The notes below the pieces were generated by a model. The model was not told where the DNA came from. It was given only the letters and a program-made list of their open reading frames with translations, and did not search any database. From Gammaproteobacteria bacterium (GTDB taxonomy: Bacteria; Pseudomonadota; Gammaproteobacteria; Thiohalomonadales; Thiohalomonadaceae), in NCBI GenBank assembly GCA_015232955.1, contig JADFYS010000062.1:1-9001 (forward strand): a DNA stretch of 9,001 bases, read 5' to 3'. The position numbers and the translations under genes are program-made. Of this stretch, positions 1 to 6,785 are shown piece after piece; within the stretch, counting starts at the first letter, position 1; the number at the start of each line of letters is the position of its first letter.

Positions 1-151
1 ATTGTGAATTTCATAGCATAATCCCTATGTTGATGGAAATGTGTAGCGGTCAACTGCGGATTTTAGGTTCAAGGGTGCTGAGGCTCTCTCTCAAAGCGGG
101 ATAGCAGCGCACCATTTCCCCTTTTATTGCCCTCTAAGGAGCAGTTGTACT

Positions 152-1663
152 ATGTGCGGAATCATCGGTCTTGTGGGTAGAAGAGCGGTCAATCAGGCGA
201 TCTATGATGGTTTGACCGTCCTCCAGCATCGGGGGCAGGATGCAGCCGGGATCATGACCTGTGATGAGTCGAAGGTCTATCTGCGTAAGGAGAACGGGCT
301 GGTACGGGATGTCTTCCGTACCCGGGATATGATGAACCTGAAAGGGAATATGGGGATTGGTCATGTCCGTTACCCCACTGCCGGCAGCTCCTCCTCGGCG
401 CTGGCGCAGCCGTTTTATGTCAACTCCCCCTTCGGTATCGCTCTCGCCCACAACGGTAATCTCACCAACACTCAGGCGCTGAAAGAGGATCTTTTTCGTG
501 AAGATCTGCGCCATATCAACACCTCTTCCGATTCAGAGGTCCTACTCAATGTCTTTGCCCATGAACTGCAACGCAACAAGAGTCGCAGGGTGGATAAGGA
601 AGATATATTTGACACTATCAGCCGTGTTCATCGCCGCTGTCGTGGTGGTTATGCCGTGGTACTGCTGATCATTGGCCATGGAGTGGTCGCCTTTCGCGAT
701 CCCTACGGCATTCGGCCGCTGGTGATCGGCCGCCGTACCACCGAAGTGGGTGATGAGTTTATGGTCGCTTCAGAGAGTGTTGCCCTTGATGTGATCGGTT
801 TTCAGCGGCTGCGTGATGTCGCCCCGGGAGAGGCGGTATTTATCGATGTGGAGGGTAATCTCCACACCCGTCAGTGTGCCGAAAATCCTCAATACCGCCC
901 TTGCCTCTTTGAATATGTCTATTTTGCCCGCCCCGACTCCTTTATTGACGGCATTTCGGTCTATAAGGCGCGGCTGCGGATGGGAGAGGTGCTGGGAGAG
1001 AAGATCCTCGAGAGCTGGCCCGATCACGACATCGATGTCGTGATCCCCATCCCCGATACCAGCCGCACCTCAGCCCTCCAGTTGGCAACCCGCATCGGTG
1101 TCGATTACCGTGAAGGATTTATCAAAAATCGCTATATTGCCCGCACCTTTATCATGCCGGGACAGCAGCAGCGTAAACGCTCTGTCCGCCAAAAGCTAAA
1201 CGCCATTGATCTCGAGTTTCGCAAAAAGAATGTGCTTCTGGTGGATGACTCAATCGTTCGGGGCACCACTTCACAGCAGATCATTCAGATGGCGCGGGAT
1301 GTCGGGGCGCGGCGGGTCTATTTTGCTTCGGCGGCGCCGCCGGTGCGCTACCCCAATGTCTACGGGATCGATATGCCTTCGGTGGAAGAGCTGATCGCCC
1401 ACAACCGCACTGAAGCGGAGATCGCCGCCGAAATTGGCGCAGATCGTATCTTTTTTCAGGATCTGGACGATCTGATTCGGGCGGTTCTTCACAAAAAGGT
1501 GAAAGAGATTAACGGCTTTGAGAGTTCGGTCTTTGATGGGCAATATGTCACAGCCGATATCACCCCGGAGTATCTGGAACAGCTCGATGCGAGCCGGAAT
1601 GATCACGCCAAGAGTCAGTTGAGTGATGGCTCGATCATCGACCTTCACAACCATCACGCTTAA
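152..1663 (+). CDS. purF: Amidophosphoribosyltransferase (PurF), first step of purine synthesis
   Basis: This cytoplasmic enzyme makes 5-phosphoribosylamine from PRPP and glutamine, the committed step of de novo purine synthesis. The 503-residue protein begins Met-Cys-Gly, so Cys2 becomes the N-terminal nucleophile of the glutaminase domain without a propeptide, as in E. coli PurF (about 505 residues). Glutaminase landmarks are QHRGQDAAG (25-33), GHVRY with Arg73 (70-74), HNGNL (100-104) and Asp127 (SSDSE). The phosphoribosyltransferase domain has VIPIPDTS (297-304) and the PRPP loop VLLVDDSIVRGTT (361-373) with Asp365/Asp366. The start is fixed by Cys2 and by AAGGAG at 136-141. A possible promoter (TTGTGA at 2-7, TATGTT at 26-31, 18-base spacer) is weak. 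A cvpA gene often precedes purF in this class, but the 151 upstream bases show no recognisable CvpA tail. Product family is certain. An unusual palindrome lies inside at 1022-1045. Confidence 0.98.
   Translation: MCGIIGLVGRRAVNQAIYDGLTVLQHRGQDAAGIMTCDESKVYLRKENGLVRDVFRTRDMMNLKGNMGIGHVRYPTAGSSSSALAQPFYVNSPFGIALAHNGNLTNTQALKEDLFREDLRHINTSSDSEVLLNVFAHELQRNKSRRVDKEDIFDTISRVHRRCRGGYAVVLLIIGHGVVAFRDPYGIRPLVIGRRTTEVGDEFMVASESVALDVIGFQRLRDVAPGEAVFIDVEGNLHTRQCAENPQYRPCLFEYVYFARPDSFIDGISVYKARLRMGEVLGEKILESWPDHDIDVVIPIPDTSRTSALQLATRIGVDYREGFIKNRYIARTFIMPGQQQRKRSVRQKLNAIDLEFRKKNVLLVDDSIVRGTTSQQIIQMARDVGARRVYFASAAPPVRYPNVYGIDMPSVEELIAHNRTEAEIAAEIGADRIFFQDLDDLIRAVLHKKVKEINGFESSVFDGQYVTADITPEYLEQLDASRNDHAKSQLSDGSIIDLHNHHA
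1022..1045. repeat. Perfect 24-base palindrome inside purF
   Basis: The half-site GATCACGACATC (1022-1033) is followed immediately by its exact reverse complement (1034-1045). There is no loop and no mismatch, and pairing stops at the flanking bases 1021 and 1046. It encodes the Asp-His-Asp-Ile-Asp-Val-Val-Ile stretch at residues 291-298, just before the phosphoribosyltransferase core. It contains two GATC sites and a central ATCGAT. Whether it has a role is unknown. Confidence 0.9.
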
Positions 1664-1680
1664 GGGAGAGTTGATCGGCC

Positions 1681-2856
1681 ATGGATAATTTTTGGCAGCA
1701 GTTTGCAGCGGAGACCATCGCCGTTCACGCCGGTCAGGAGCGCAGTAACGAGGGGGAGCAGAGTGAGGCGATCTTCGCCACCTCCAGTTTCACCTTCAAT
1801 AGCGCGGCGCAGGCTGCTGCCCGTTTCTCTGGAAGTGAGGCGGGGAATATCTACTCGCGCTTTACCAACCCCACAGTTCGCACCTTTGAACAGCGGCTGG
1901 CGGCGCTGGAGGGGGGCGAACGGGCGGTGGCTACCAGCTCCGGTATGGCGGCTATCCTCTCGCTCTGTATGGGGGTGCTGCAGCAGGGGGACCATATCGT
2001 CTCCTCACAATCGATCTTTGGCACTACAACGCTCCTCTTTACCAATTTTATGGCGAAATTCGGGGTGGAGACCACCTTTGTCCCGCTCGCTGATCTTCAA
2101 CGGTGGCAGCAGGCGATCCGTCCCCAGACCCGCCTCCTCTTTGTTGAAAGCCCCTCCAATCCTCTACTCGAGCTGGTGGATATCACCCGGTTGGCCGCTA
2201 TTGCCCATCAACATCAGGCGCTGCTGGCGGTGGATAACTGCCTGATGACCCCCATTCAGCAGCAGCCGTTGGCGTTGGGGGCAGATGTGGTTATCCATTC
2301 AGCGACCAAGTTTCTTGACGGGCAGGGGAGGGGGGTCGGTGGCGCAGTGGTGGGCAGTGGTGCAGTGCTCGATTCGGTCTACAGCTTTCTTCGCAATGCC
2401 GGACCGACCATGAGTCCGTTTAACGCCTGGATCTTTCTCAAGGGGTTGGAGACGCTCCAGATCCGCCTCAACCAACAGAGTGCCAACGCCCTTGTACTGG
2501 CGCAGTGGTTAGAGCAGCACTCTGCGGTGGAGACGGTCTATTACCCTGGATTAGAGAGCCATCCGCAACACGCTCTCGCCACGCAGCAGCAGCAGGGGTA
2601 CGGTGCGCTGCTCTCATTTACGGTAGAGGGGGGGCAGGAAGCTGCGTGGCGGGTGATCGATCAGACCAAAATTCACTCCATCACGGCCAACCTTGGCGAT
2701 ACCAAAGCGACGATTACCCATCCGGCGACCACCACCCACGGCCGTCTCACCCCAGAGCAGCGGCAGGCAGCGGGGATTAGCGATGGCCTAATCCGTATCT
2801 CGGTGGGGCTGGAGTCGGTCTCTGATCTGATTGATGATCTCCATCTGGGGGGGTAA
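1681..2856 (+). CDS. metZ: O-succinylhomoserine sulfhydrylase (MetZ)
   Basis: This cytoplasmic PLP enzyme would condense O-succinylhomoserine with sulfide to give homocysteine, the direct sulfhydrylation route to methionine. The 391-residue protein is a complete Cys/Met-metabolism PLP-dependent (fold type I) member. Visible landmarks are YSRFTNPT (58-65), TSSGMAA (85-91) in the phosphate-binding region, AVDNC with Asp185 facing the pyridine nitrogen, and HSATK with the Schiff-base Lys210, followed by the C-terminal region with THPATTTH (346-353). It starts 17 bases after the purF stop behind GGGAGAG at 1664-1670. The purF-metZ order matches Pseudomonas, which supports MetZ rather than cystathionine gamma-synthase (MetB) or an O-acetylhomoserine enzyme. 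Substrate choice among these related enzymes cannot be settled by motif alone. It probably shares the purF transcript, which would end at the terminator near 2958. Confidence 0.9.
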   Translation: MDNFWQQFAAETIAVHAGQERSNEGEQSEAIFATSSFTFNSAAQAAARFSGSEAGNIYSRFTNPTVRTFEQRLAALEGGERAVATSSGMAAILSLCMGVLQQGDHIVSSQSIFGTTTLLFTNFMAKFGVETTFVPLADLQRWQQAIRPQTRLLFVESPSNPLLELVDITRLAAIAHQHQALLAVDNCLMTPIQQQPLALGADVVIHSATKFLDGQGRGVGGAVVGSGAVLDSVYSFLRNAGPTMSPFNAWIFLKGLETLQIRLNQQSANALVLAQWLEQHSAVETVYYPGLESHPQHALATQQQQGYGALLSFTVEGGQEAAWRVIDQTKIHSITANLGDTKATITHPATTTHGRLTPEQRQAAGISDGLIRISVGLESVSDLIDDLHLGG

Positions 2857-2875
2857 GGAGCGCTTTTATCCCCCA

Positions 2876-2896
2876 CCCTCTCCCGCTGGGAGAGGG
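2876..2896. repeat. Short GC-rich hairpin resembling dispersed bacterial repeats
   Basis: CCCTCTCCC (2876-2884) pairs perfectly with GGGAGAGGG (2888-2896) across a three-base GCT loop. The sequence is of the CCCTCTCCC/GGGAGAGGG type seen scattered in intergenic DNA of many proteobacteria. No T-run follows on either strand, so it is not itself a good terminator. It may stabilise the metZ mRNA 3' end or be a repeat remnant. Confidence 0.6.
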
Positions 2897-2926
2897 AGAT
2901 CAGGTGATGAGGTCTGAACGGTTACG

Positions 2927-2958
2927 AAAAAAAAATGGGGCCGTGAGGCCCCATTTTT
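2927..2958. terminator. Bidirectional rho-independent terminator between metZ and fccB
   Basis: A 12-base-pair stem (2931-2942 with 2947-2958), whose core is TGGGGCC/GGCCCCA, closes a GTGA tetraloop. The plus strand then has five T residues (2954-2958). The minus strand has nine T residues, from the A-run at 2927-2935. It lies between convergent genes and should stop purF-metZ reading right and, more strongly, fccAB reading left. Confidence 0.9.
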
Positions 2959-2980
2959 AATCAGCTATCGGTTTAAGTGC

Positions 2981-4276
2981 TCAACCGAAGGCGTCGTTGG
3001 TGACATTGTTAAACCAGCTATAGGCGAACTCAACTTCGCGCCGTAACTGCTCTTCACTCGCATCCATCGGGGTCAGTCCCCCTGCGACACTCACAATTTT
3101 CGACTCGTCTTCTGCCAGTTTGTAGACAGCAGCAACAGAGAAGCCGTGGTTGTGGCCAGCGATGGAGTAGCAGGTGTTGACATAGCTAGGAATTCCAGGC
3201 TCTTGACCATTGAGCATGGCGATCACTGCTGATGCGGTAACCTTGGCCTGAGAGTTGGCAGCGTAACCAGACTTCGGCATGCCGGTCGCGACACTGGAGT
3301 CACCAATTACATGGATGTTTTTGTGCAGGGTCGACTCAAAGGTCTTAAGCTTCACCGGGCACCACCCCTTGTCATTGGCCAAGCCAGAGTCGATCGCCAC
3401 CTTGCCCGCCATCTGGGGTGGGATGATGTTGAGGACATCCGCTTTAACATCGTCAAATCCGGTGGTCACTGTTTTGGAAGCGACATCTACGGCAGAGACG
3501 ACATTGTCATCAGAGCCAGAGGGGGTCCCTTTCCAGGTGATCATCGAATTGTCAGTGCCGTAACCGTAGAACTTCTTCCACGCCTGCTCAAACAGCCCCT
3601 TCTTAGAGAAGGCGGGTTTGGGGTCGAGGATCAGCACTTTGGAGTTGGGCTTGTGCGCTTTCATAAACATCGCCACCTGACTCGCCCGCTCGTAAGGCCC
3701 GGGAGGGCAACGGAAGGGGTTGGGTGGAGCCACGATGACGAAGGTTCCGCCATCTTTCATCTCATGGAGCTGTTTGCGCAGAAGAGAGGTCTGAGGACCT
3801 GCCTTCCAGGCGTGGGGGATAGACTCAGCAGCTTCATGCGAGTAGCCATCGATAGCCCCGTAGTTCAAGCTGATCCCGGGAGAGACGATACACTTATCGT
3901 AACCGTAGCTCTTACCGCTTTTAGTCTTAACGACCATTCCGGCGGCATCGATCTCCGAAACGGTATCATGTACCACTTTGACACCGTGCCCCTGCAGACC
4001 GGAGTAACCAAACTTAATGCTATCTATCGAGCGCTCATCGCTCAGTACCTCATTACTGAGGTAGCAGGTGTAGTAGTGCTCATTGGCTTCGATTAGGGTG
4101 ACCTCAATACTGGGATCAGCCATACGGATATATTTGGCTGCAGTGGCACCACCGGTACCGCCACCCACCACTACGACCTTTTTTGACGCACCCAGAGCGA
4201 GATGGGGGGCACCAATCAGACCGACGGCGGTTGCCGCGCCAACACTTTGCATAAATCCACGACGGGTAATACTCAT
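2981..4276 (-). CDS. fccB: Flavocytochrome c sulfide dehydrogenase, flavoprotein subunit (FccB)
   Basis: This periplasmic FAD subunit oxidises sulfide and passes electrons to the cytochrome subunit FccA. The 431-residue precursor opens with a twin-arginine signal (TRRGFM at 4-9) and a hydrophobic stretch ending near ALGA (27-30). The Rossmann motif VVVVGGGTGGATAAKY (34-49) follows. Numbered from Ala30, Cys71 (YYTCYLSNE) falls at mature residue 42, the covalent FAD attachment site known in Allochromatium vinosum. Cys190 (FRCPPGPYERASQ) falls at mature 161 and Cys369 (VNTCYS) near mature 340, matching the redox-active disulfide pair. A second dinucleotide-fold motif HVIGD lies at 322-326. The C-terminal FCSD domain (about 360-431) ends in YSWFNN and DAFG as in that family. 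The start has a strong GGAGGAG Shine-Dalgarno at 4284-4290, seven bases upstream. It follows fccA by 18 bases. I see no defect. SoxF-type homologues are the alternative, but the cytochrome partner next door argues for FccB. Confidence 0.96.
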   Translation of the reverse strand: MSITRRGFMQSVGAATAVGLIGAPHLALGASKKVVVVGGGTGGATAAKYIRMADPSIEVTLIEANEHYYTCYLSNEVLSDERSIDSIKFGYSGLQGHGVKVVHDTVSEIDAAGMVVKTKSGKSYGYDKCIVSPGISLNYGAIDGYSHEAAESIPHAWKAGPQTSLLRKQLHEMKDGGTFVIVAPPNPFRCPPGPYERASQVAMFMKAHKPNSKVLILDPKPAFSKKGLFEQAWKKFYGYGTDNSMITWKGTPSGSDDNVVSAVDVASKTVTTGFDDVKADVLNIIPPQMAGKVAIDSGLANDKGWCPVKLKTFESTLHKNIHVIGDSSVATGMPKSGYAANSQAKVTASAVIAMLNGQEPGIPSYVNTCYSIAGHNHGFSVAAVYKLAEDESKIVSVAGGLTPMDASEEQLRREVEFAYSWFNNVTNDAFG

Positions 4277-4294
4277 ACTTAATCTCCTCCTGTT

Positions 4295-4906
4295 TTACTG
4301 CTTGCTGGCGTAATAGTTGACAAGGGCTTCCACTCCAGCGTCACCCGCTTTTTCGTGCAGCTCCTCCATCTTCTTCTTCATCTTCTTTGAAGGTTCACGC
4401 GAACCGGCGTAGTAATCTGCCAACTGCATTCTCAGATAGGGTGCCCATTGACCCGCCAGGAAACCTGACTCATCTTCCGGTGAGGCTCCACCATCTTCGT
4501 GGCACTTTTCACAGTATTTGTCGTGCAGCTTGTCTGCCTTCTTTGCTTGTGCAGCATCAAACTCCTGTTTTGCAGGGATAAATTTCTGCTTGGCGTAAAA
4601 ATCTGCCATCTGGGCGATCTCATCCTCGGTGTACCCCTTGGCGATTCGACCCATAATGGTGGAGGGGAACTCGCCGCTGGCAAAAGCGGCCATCGAAAAC
4701 TTGAAGTACTCCGGATTATAACCGGCGATAGTGGGTGCGGAAGGACCGGTGCTGTTACCGTTGGTTCCGTGACAACCCGCACAGGTGTTGGCGAGCATAC
4801 CGTCGCTGGCACCTGACTGAACCGGAACATCTGCTGCAAATGCCGAAGAGACGGCAAAAGTTAACCCAGTGGCTAGTACAGCCTTGGTAAAAATGTTATA
4901 CGCCAT
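4295..4906 (-). CDS. fccA: Flavocytochrome c sulfide dehydrogenase, dihaem cytochrome subunit (FccA)
   Basis: This periplasmic cytochrome c4-like subunit takes electrons from FccB and passes them to soluble c-type cytochromes. The 203-residue precursor has a Sec signal peptide with cleavage probably after AFA (22-24). Two haem sites are present: CAGCH (42-46) in the first half and CEKCH (132-136) in the second, so this is a dihaem form. Met85 (TIMGRIAKG) is the likely sixth ligand of haem 1. Met176 or Met180 in a lysine-rich stretch is the candidate for haem 2; these ligands are inferred from c4 topology. The start is supported by AAGGAGG, read on the minus strand at 4911-4917, essentially a full anti-16S match. 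As first gene of the operon it is led by the long region 4907-5122. The ending NYYASKQ looks complete. Cytochrome c4 would be the alternative without fccB alongside. Confidence 0.95.
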   Translation of the reverse strand: MAYNIFTKAVLATGLTFAVSSAFAADVPVQSGASDGMLANTCAGCHGTNGNSTGPSAPTIAGYNPEYFKFSMAAFASGEFPSTIMGRIAKGYTEDEIAQMADFYAKQKFIPAKQEFDAAQAKKADKLHDKYCEKCHEDGGASPEDESGFLAGQWAPYLRMQLADYYAGSREPSKKMKKKMEELHEKAGDAGVEALVNYYASKQ

Positions 4907-4959
4907 GATACCTCCTTATATTGGTTTTCATCATTGTGGTGCGTACTTTCCTACATAAC

Positions 4960-4995
4960 GACTCACGGACCCACAGAGAGGTGACCGTTAGAGTC
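4960..4995 (-). promoter_or_regulatory. Imperfect hairpin in the fccA upstream region
   Basis: GACTC (4960-4964) pairs with GAGTC (4991-4995), ACGG (4965-4968) with CCGT (4985-4988), and ACC (4969-4971) with GGT (4980-4982). The 12 pairs enclose an eight-base loop, with two-base bulges (4983-4984 and 4989-4990) on one side. It starts about 54 bases upstream of the fccA ATG, so it would lie in the mRNA leader or near the promoter. It could be an RNA stem or a dyad operator; the sequence does not decide which. Confidence 0.45.
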
Positions 4996-5122
4996 AGATT
5001 TTGCGAGTGCCAAACACAGGATTCCGAGTTTGATGCACCAGCTACTGGTGGGTAATTCTGAAGGCTGACAACACCTCGTTCTCTCTACCCCTTATTGTTC
5101 TGGGGTGAATCCTACGGAACAA

Positions 5123-5150
5123 TTGACCCGTTGTAAAGCCCTTGTATTTA
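5123..5150 (+). promoter_or_regulatory. Probable sigma70 promoter of the PHP-yciO-M50 operon
   Basis: TTGACC (5123-5128) matches the -35 consensus at five of six positions. It is followed after 16 bases by TATTTA (5145-5150) in an AT-rich stretch. An alternative is an extended -10 (TG-A-TATTCT, 5172-5180) without a good -35. Initiation from the first would give a leader of about 140 bases ahead of the TTG start at 5300. Confidence 0.45.
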
Positions 5151-5181
5151 TATTAGTTTTTACTTAATTAGTGATATTCTT

Positions 5182-5313
5182 ATGGAGTCGGTGCAGTATG
5201 GGGCGACAGCAGAGGGAAGATGGATTAGAATTGGCCATCTGTGGATGGTATACCCCTCTGCCCTGCCACTTTTCGCCCCAACTGTGATCGGATCCGCTTT
5301 TGCCCCACTCCAT
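5182..5313 (+). promoter_or_regulatory. Highly self-complementary leader spanning the PHP gene start
   Basis: Four nested perfect helices can form. ATGGAGT (5182-5188) pairs with ACTCCAT (5307-5313), TGGGGCGA (5199-5206) with TCGCCCCA (5273-5280), GCAGAGGG (5209-5216) with CCCTCTGC (5254-5261), and AGATGG (5218-5223) with CCATCT (5235-5240). Together these are 29 Watson-Crick pairs in the correct nesting order. The outer helix reaches into the coding sequence, so the TTG start at 5300 sits in the loop between the first and second helices. This is seen directly by base matching; the regulatory role is inferred. I do not recognise a known RNA family. Confidence 0.6.
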
Positions 5314-6154
5314 CGATCTTCATACCCATTCTGCCGCCTCTGACGGGGTTCTCGCCCCTGGCGAACTGGTGGTGAGAGCACACCGTGCCGGGATCTCGCT
5401 TCTCGCCCTGACCGATCACGATGAAGTAAATGGTTGTGAAGAGGCGCACTCTACAGCGCTGACACTGGGGATGCGTTTTCTGCATGGGGTTGAGATCTCA
5501 GTCACCTGGAGTGCAATGACCATCCATATCATCGGTCTGGGGATCGATAGCGATAACCGTGAGCTGCAGCAGGGGCTGGAGAAGAACCGTCACTTTCGTA
5601 GCTGGCGGGCGGTGGAGATGGGACGGAGACTAGAGAAACGGGGTATTCCCGGTGGTTATGAGGCTGCGTCCAGACTCGCAGGGGGAAGGATTGTCAGCCG
5701 CACCCACTTTGCCAAATTTTTGGTAGAAAAGGGACTCGCCAGCGATGTACGGGCGGTCTTTCAACACTATCTTAAACCGGGGAAAGCGGGATATGTCTCA
5801 GGCCAGTGGGCGACTCTGGAAGAGGCGGTAGCCTGGATTCTTGCGGCCAACGGTGTGGCGGTGATCGCCCATCCGGCCCGTTATCGCCTGACTGCAGGTA
5901 AGTTGCGACGGCTGTTGCAGCAGTTTATTGCGGCCGGTGGGGCGGGGATCGAGGTGGTTTCAGGCGGTCACTGTGAGCAGGATATCCCCCATCTTGCGAC
6001 ACTGGCAAAACGGCACGGTCTGCAGGCTTCCGTCGGCTCCGATTTTCATGATCCCGACTACAGTTGGAGTCGGCTGGGGATGATCCCCCAACTCCCGCCA
6101 GAGTGTGATCCGGTGTGGCAGCAGTTTTTAGAGAAGGCAGAGAACAGAGTCTAA
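5300..6154 (+). CDS. rnm: PHP-domain nuclease/phosphatase of the Rnm (YciV, RNase AM) type
   Basis: PHP-domain metal-dependent phosphoesterase. Its E. coli relative YciV/Rnm is a 5'-to-3' exoribonuclease that trims rRNA 5' ends and also hydrolyses 3',5'-nucleotide bisphosphates. The 284-residue protein shows the full metal-ligand set: DLHTH (6-10, His8 and His10), Asp15, TDHD (38-41), Glu65 (HGVEIS), His76 (IHIIG), RTH with His136, AHP with His191, and SDFH (247-250). The start is TTG at 5300. No in-frame alternative lies between it and the upstream TGA at 5285-5287, and a later start would remove the DLHTH motif. The Shine-Dalgarno is weak (GGA at 5290-5292). Weak initiation plus the folded leader suggests translational control. 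It overlaps the next gene by one base, and the pairing with yciO matches E. coli. The nuclease role is inferred by family. Confidence 0.9.
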   Translation: MPHSIDLHTHSAASDGVLAPGELVVRAHRAGISLLALTDHDEVNGCEEAHSTALTLGMRFLHGVEISVTWSAMTIHIIGLGIDSDNRELQQGLEKNRHFRSWRAVEMGRRLEKRGIPGGYEAASRLAGGRIVSRTHFAKFLVEKGLASDVRAVFQHYLKPGKAGYVSGQWATLEEAVAWILAANGVAVIAHPARYRLTAGKLRRLLQQFIAAGGAGIEVVSGGHCEQDIPHLATLAKRHGLQASVGSDFHDPDYSWSRLGMIPQLPPECDPVWQQFLEKAENRV

Positions 6155-6774
6155 TGAGCCAGTTTTTTCAGATCCACATGGAGAATCCGCAACAACGCCT
6201 TATTCGGCAGGCGGTGGACTTTATCCGCGACGGTTCGGTGATCGTCTACCCTACCGACTCCGGTTACGCTCTTGGCTGTCATATCGGTGATAAGATGGCA
6301 CTGGATCGTATTCGTAGCATTCGTCAGATCCCCCCCGCACATAACTTTACCCTGGTCTGTAGCGACCTGTCAGAGATCGCCAACTACGCCCGGGTCGATA
6401 ACACCCTCTATCGGGTACTCAAGGCGGTTACTCCCGGCCCCTACACCTTTATCCTCCCCGCGAGTCGTGAGGTCCCAAGACGGCTCATGCACCCCAAACG
6501 CAAGACCATCGGTCTCCGGGTTCCCTCTAACCCGATTGCCCGGGAGATGCTGCTGGAGTTGGGGGAGCCGATTATGAGCACCACCCTCATCCTGCCGGGA
6601 GAGACCATGCCCGAGAGTGACCCCTATGAGATTCGCCAGCTACTGGAGAAGAAGGTCGATCTCGTCATCGACGGTGGCTACGGCTCGATCGAACCCTCCA
6701 CCGTGGTCGATTATACCGACGGCGTTGCGGTGATCGCTCGTCAGGGTCTGGGTAGCAGTGAACCGTTTCTCTAG
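6154..6774 (+). CDS. yciO: YciO family protein (Sua5/TsaC/YrdC fold)
   Basis: This is a member of the YrdC-like family that includes the threonylcarbamoyl-AMP synthases of tRNA t6A formation. YciO proteins form a separate subgroup whose cellular role is less settled than that of TsaC. The 206 residues equal the E. coli YciO length as I recall it, and the N-terminus MSQFF and the ending PFL are shared. Family landmarks are VYPTDSGYALGC (31-42), IRQIP (56-60), TPGPYTFILP (93-102), KTIGLRVPSNP (117-127) and STVVDYT (182-188). The start is the ATG at 6154, which shares its A with the TAA stop of the PHP gene. A GTG at 6115 is in frame, but it would add 13 residues absent from relatives. The stop is 11 bases before the next gene, so the three genes are almost certainly cotranscribed. 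Confidence 0.93.
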   Translation: MSQFFQIHMENPQQRLIRQAVDFIRDGSVIVYPTDSGYALGCHIGDKMALDRIRSIRQIPPAHNFTLVCSDLSEIANYARVDNTLYRVLKAVTPGPYTFILPASREVPRRLMHPKRKTIGLRVPSNPIAREMLLELGEPIMSTTLILPGETMPESDPYEIRQLLEKKVDLVIDGGYGSIEPSTVVDYTDGVAVIARQGLGSSEPFL

Positions 6775-6785
6775 GGGGAGATAGA

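Larger units (their letters stand above)
4907..5299. other. Divergent intergenic control region (fccAB leftward, PHP operon rightward)
   Basis: This is 393 bases without a convincing protein gene. The left part (4907 to about 5120) should hold the fccAB promoter and leader. I could not place a confident sigma70 or sigma54 promoter on the minus strand. It contains an imperfect hairpin at 4960-4995 and a small perfect one (CACCAG 5036-5041 with CTGGTG 5045-5050). ACCCC (5087-5091) can also pair with GGGGT (5102-5106). The right part has a sigma70-like promoter at 5123-5150 and a self-complementary leader from 5182. No tRNA or known riboswitch was recognised. Confidence 0.7.

Noticed and set aside
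3..104. Open frame at the left edge as a possible CvpA tail before purF
   Set aside because: About 34 codons to a TAG with no resemblance to CvpA C-termini that I can recognise; too short to call.
300..322. GGTACGG/CCGTACC inverted repeat in purF
   Set aside because: A seven-base stem in GC-rich coding sequence is expected by chance and has no context suggesting function.
1703..2245. Open frame of 180 codons inside metZ in another frame
   Set aside because: The translation is Arg/Ser/Pro-rich low-complexity, typical of a shifted reading of GC-rich coding DNA.
3311..4096. Long open frame on the plus strand opposite fccB (261 codons)
   Set aside because: It is antisense to a clear FccB with intact motifs, has no recognisable domain and no Shine-Dalgarno; it reflects the codon bias of the real gene.
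5007..5013. TTGGCAC on the minus strand as a sigma54 -24 element for fccAB
   Set aside because: The -12 GC doublet at the required spacing is missing (AA is found), so it is not a credible sigma54 promoter.
5160..5381. Minus-strand open frame of 73 codons across the PHP start and leader
   Set aside because: No Shine-Dalgarno or known family; it overlaps the conserved DLHTH coding region on the other strand.
6115..6153. N-terminal extension of YciO from an in-frame GTG at 6115
   Set aside because: It overlaps the end of the PHP gene, and the ATG at 6154 gives the N-terminus MSQFF and the 206-residue length of E. coli YciO.
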